This document shows, piece after piece, positions 62,590-64,000 of a stretch of 64,000 nucleotides of DNA. The DNA comes from Haloplanus natans DSM 17983 (GTDB lineage Archaea; Halobacteriota; Halobacteria; Halobacteriales; Haloferacaceae), in NCBI RefSeq assembly GCF_000427685.1, contig NZ_KE386573.1, positions 3,084,938 to 3,148,937 of the forward strand. The letters run 5' to 3'. Both the position numbers and the translations under genes were made by a program. Within the stretch, counting starts at the first letter, position 1. Every line of letters begins with the position of its first letter. The notes beneath the pieces are model-generated. The model ran no database searches, was not told the origin of the DNA, and worked only from the letters and a program-made list of their open reading frames with translations.

Positions 62590-63732
62590 CTACCGCCCCA
62601 CCGTCGCCAGCAGGTCGTCGATCCGGTCGATGGCCGTCTCGATGGCGTCGGCGTCGGTGGCGTAGGAAAAGCGGAGATACTCGGCCGCCTCGTCGCCGAA
62701 GTCGACGCCGGGCGTGACCGCGACGCCCGCCTCCAGAAAGAGGTCGGCCACGTCGAGGGCGTCGCCCGGCAGGTCGCTCACGTCCGCCAGGAGGTAGTAC
62801 GCTCCCTGGGGCGTGTAGCCGAGGTCTATCCCCCAGTCCTCGACGGCGTCGACCAGCAGGTCGCGGCGCTCGCGGTAGGTCGCCCGAACCTCGTCGAGTC
62901 GGTCGGCGGGCGTCTCCAGGGCCGCGACGCCCGCGTCCTGCACGAAGTTCGGGGCGCAGATGAGCACGTTCTGGGCGAGGCGGTTCACCGCCTCGACGTA
63001 GTCGGGCGGGACGATCACCCAGCCCAGGCGCCAGCCCGTCATCGCGAAGCGCTTCGAGAAGCCGTCGAGGACGAACGCGTCGTCGGTGTACTCCAGAACG
63101 GTGTGCTCCGTGGCGTCGTAAGAGAGGCCGTGGTACACCTCGTCGACGACGGGGGTGGCGCCGGCGTCGGCGGCCACGTCGACGAGCCCCGAGAGCGTCT
63201 CGCCGTCCATCACCGCGCCGGTGGGGTTGGCGGGCGAGTTCAGGAGGAGGGCACGGGTGTCGGGCCCGACGGCGGCCGCGAAGTCGTCGACTCGGGGCTG
63301 GAACCCCTCGCTCGCGTCGAGGGGCACGGTCGTCACCTCGCCGTCGGCGACGCGCACGAAGTTGGGGTAGCAGGCGTAGTGGGGGTCGGTCAGGACGACC
63401 TCGTCGCCGGAATCGACGAGGGCGGCCATCGCGAGAAAGAGGCCGGGCGAGGTGCCGGGGGTGACGACCACGCGGTTGGGGTCGACGGCGACGCCGTACG
63501 TGCGGTCGTAGTAGGTGGCGATGGCGCGGCGGAGCGCGGGCTTGCCCCGTGCGGCGGTGTAGTTCGTGTGGCCCGCCCGGAGCGAGTCGACGGCCGTCTC
63601 GATCACGCGGTCGGGGGGCGAGAAGTCCGGTTCACCGACTTCGAGGTGGATCACGTCGTCTCGTTCGTTCGCCCGTTCGAGCACGTCCATCGCCATGAAC
63701 GGGGTCACGTCGGCGGCACGCTGGGAGACCAT
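62590..63732 (-). CDS. Pyridoxal phosphate aminotransferase, class I/II
   Basis: A 380-residue fold-type I aminotransferase. VIHLEVGEPDFSPPDRVIE is the N-terminal class I mark, LLNSPANPTGAVM holds the Asn that binds PLP, VVDEVYHGLSYD the Asp/Tyr pair, and DGFSKRFAMTGWRLGW the Schiff-base lysine and the substrate-binding Arg side. It is likely an aspartate/aromatic or branched-chain aminotransferase; the exact amino acid is not decided by sight. Start ATG 63732. Confidence 0.9.
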   Translation of the reverse strand: MVSQRAADVTPFMAMDVLERANERDDVIHLEVGEPDFSPPDRVIETAVDSLRAGHTNYTAARGKPALRRAIATYYDRTYGVAVDPNRVVVTPGTSPGLFLAMAALVDSGDEVVLTDPHYACYPNFVRVADGEVTTVPLDASEGFQPRVDDFAAAVGPDTRALLLNSPANPTGAVMDGETLSGLVDVAADAGATPVVDEVYHGLSYDATEHTVLEYTDDAFVLDGFSKRFAMTGWRLGWVIVPPDYVEAVNRLAQNVLICAPNFVQDAGVAALETPADRLDEVRATYRERRDLLVDAVEDWGIDLGYTPQGAYYLLADVSDLPGDALDVADLFLEAGVAVTPGVDFGDEAAEYLRFSYATDADAIETAIDRIDDLLATVGR

Positions 63733-63796
63733 CGGTGGCGGGGTAGGAAAGCGAGCGATGAATACGCTCCGGTCCGGCGGCGAAGCGTCCGTCGGC

Positions 63797-64000
63797 TCAG
63801 TCGTACGATTCGGTCAGGAACGGATCGAAATCGACGTTGCCGAGCACGTCGCGCCGGTCGGGATCGGTCGTCGACGGGGGATTGCCGGTCGCCACCTCGG
63901 GGCCGGCCGGATCACCCCACCAGTTGTCGGTGGCGTCGAGTTCGCTCCCGTCGGCGTTGTTGACGCCGAAGGGCGCGAGCAGGTTGTTCCGGTTGAGGGC
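63797..64000 (-). CDS. C-terminal end of a probable parallel beta-helix surface protein
   Basis: The last 67 residues of a gene that continues past the window end; the stop is TGA at 63797-63799. The visible part contains NNLLAPFGVNNADGSELDATDNWWGDPAGPEVATG (given here as NNLL and DATDNWWGDPAGP), the NWWG-x-P-x-GP end of right-handed beta-helix repeats (NosD/pectate-lyase-like), which are common in large secreted haloarchaeal proteins. Without the rest, no name can be given. Confidence 0.65.
   Translation of the reverse strand, partial: ALNRNNLLAPFGVNNADGSELDATDNWWGDPAGPEVATGNPPSTTDPDRRDVLGNVDFDPFLTESYD

Overview
The window is a stretch of chromosome from a haloarchaeon (class Halobacteria). 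The evidence is high GC, very acidic proteins, Tat lipoproteins and a PGF-CTERM surface protein. TATA-like boxes lie 22-32 bases ahead of many start codons, as expected for leaderless transcripts, and archaeal genes such as eIF1A, Hel308, Cgi121 and type II GAPDH are present. The gene style suggests the Haloferacales side, but the genus cannot be fixed from sequence alone. I see no rRNA, tRNA, CRISPR array, intact transposon or prophage. Most of the window is compact core genome with a few mobile-DNA scars.

Layout, left to right. 1-10.4 kb: end of a surface protein, small membrane and zinc proteins, eIF1A, TyrRS, a DUF460 protein, RNase Z, an ABC exporter, a PLP aminotransferase and a tiny secreted protein. 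10.6-24 kb is an amino-acid block: metY-metX, a five-gene liv-type amino-acid ABC transporter, a second metY, serB facing serA, and thrC with a small HTH regulator. 24-29.6 kb: Hel308 overlapping the KEOPS subunit Cgi121, then formate-tetrahydrofolate ligase. 29.6-35.5 kb is a nitrite assimilation and siroheme unit: nirA, a DUF6360-like gene, uroporphyrinogen-III methyltransferase, a TrpD-like glycosyltransferase, a ferredoxin, and a converging Met8-like gene.

35.7-44.4 kb is the least explained region. Two glycosyltransferases flank a plus-strand run that encodes a Gfo/Idh/MocA-aldo/keto reductase fusion, a CDP-alcohol phosphotransferase, an MDR dehydrogenase, a pterin-synthase-fold enzyme with Glu in place of the catalytic Cys, a methyltransferase and a flippase-like membrane protein. 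Overlapping starts suggest co-expression. My inference is a pathway for an unusual glycosylated or phospholipid-linked metabolite. It is the best candidate here for an undescribed system.

44.4-64 kb: two small membrane proteins, type II GAPDH followed after no gap by a half-length PEP-synthase-like protein whose catalytic Cys is Thr, an Nramp-like transporter, a universal stress protein, an MFS exporter, a FetAB-like pair, two sensor kinases (one paired with a HalX response regulator), a 1-Cys peroxiredoxin, a DUF5995 protein, a secreted PhoD phosphatase with cohesin-like and dockerin-like C-terminal parts, an aminotransferase and the end of a beta-helix-type protein. Non-coding structure of note: three related palindromic elements (about 24.4, 37.05 and 47.55 kb), a 74-base tandem repeat at 6.1 kb, and a scar of an IS200/IS605-type tnpB element at 13.1 kb.
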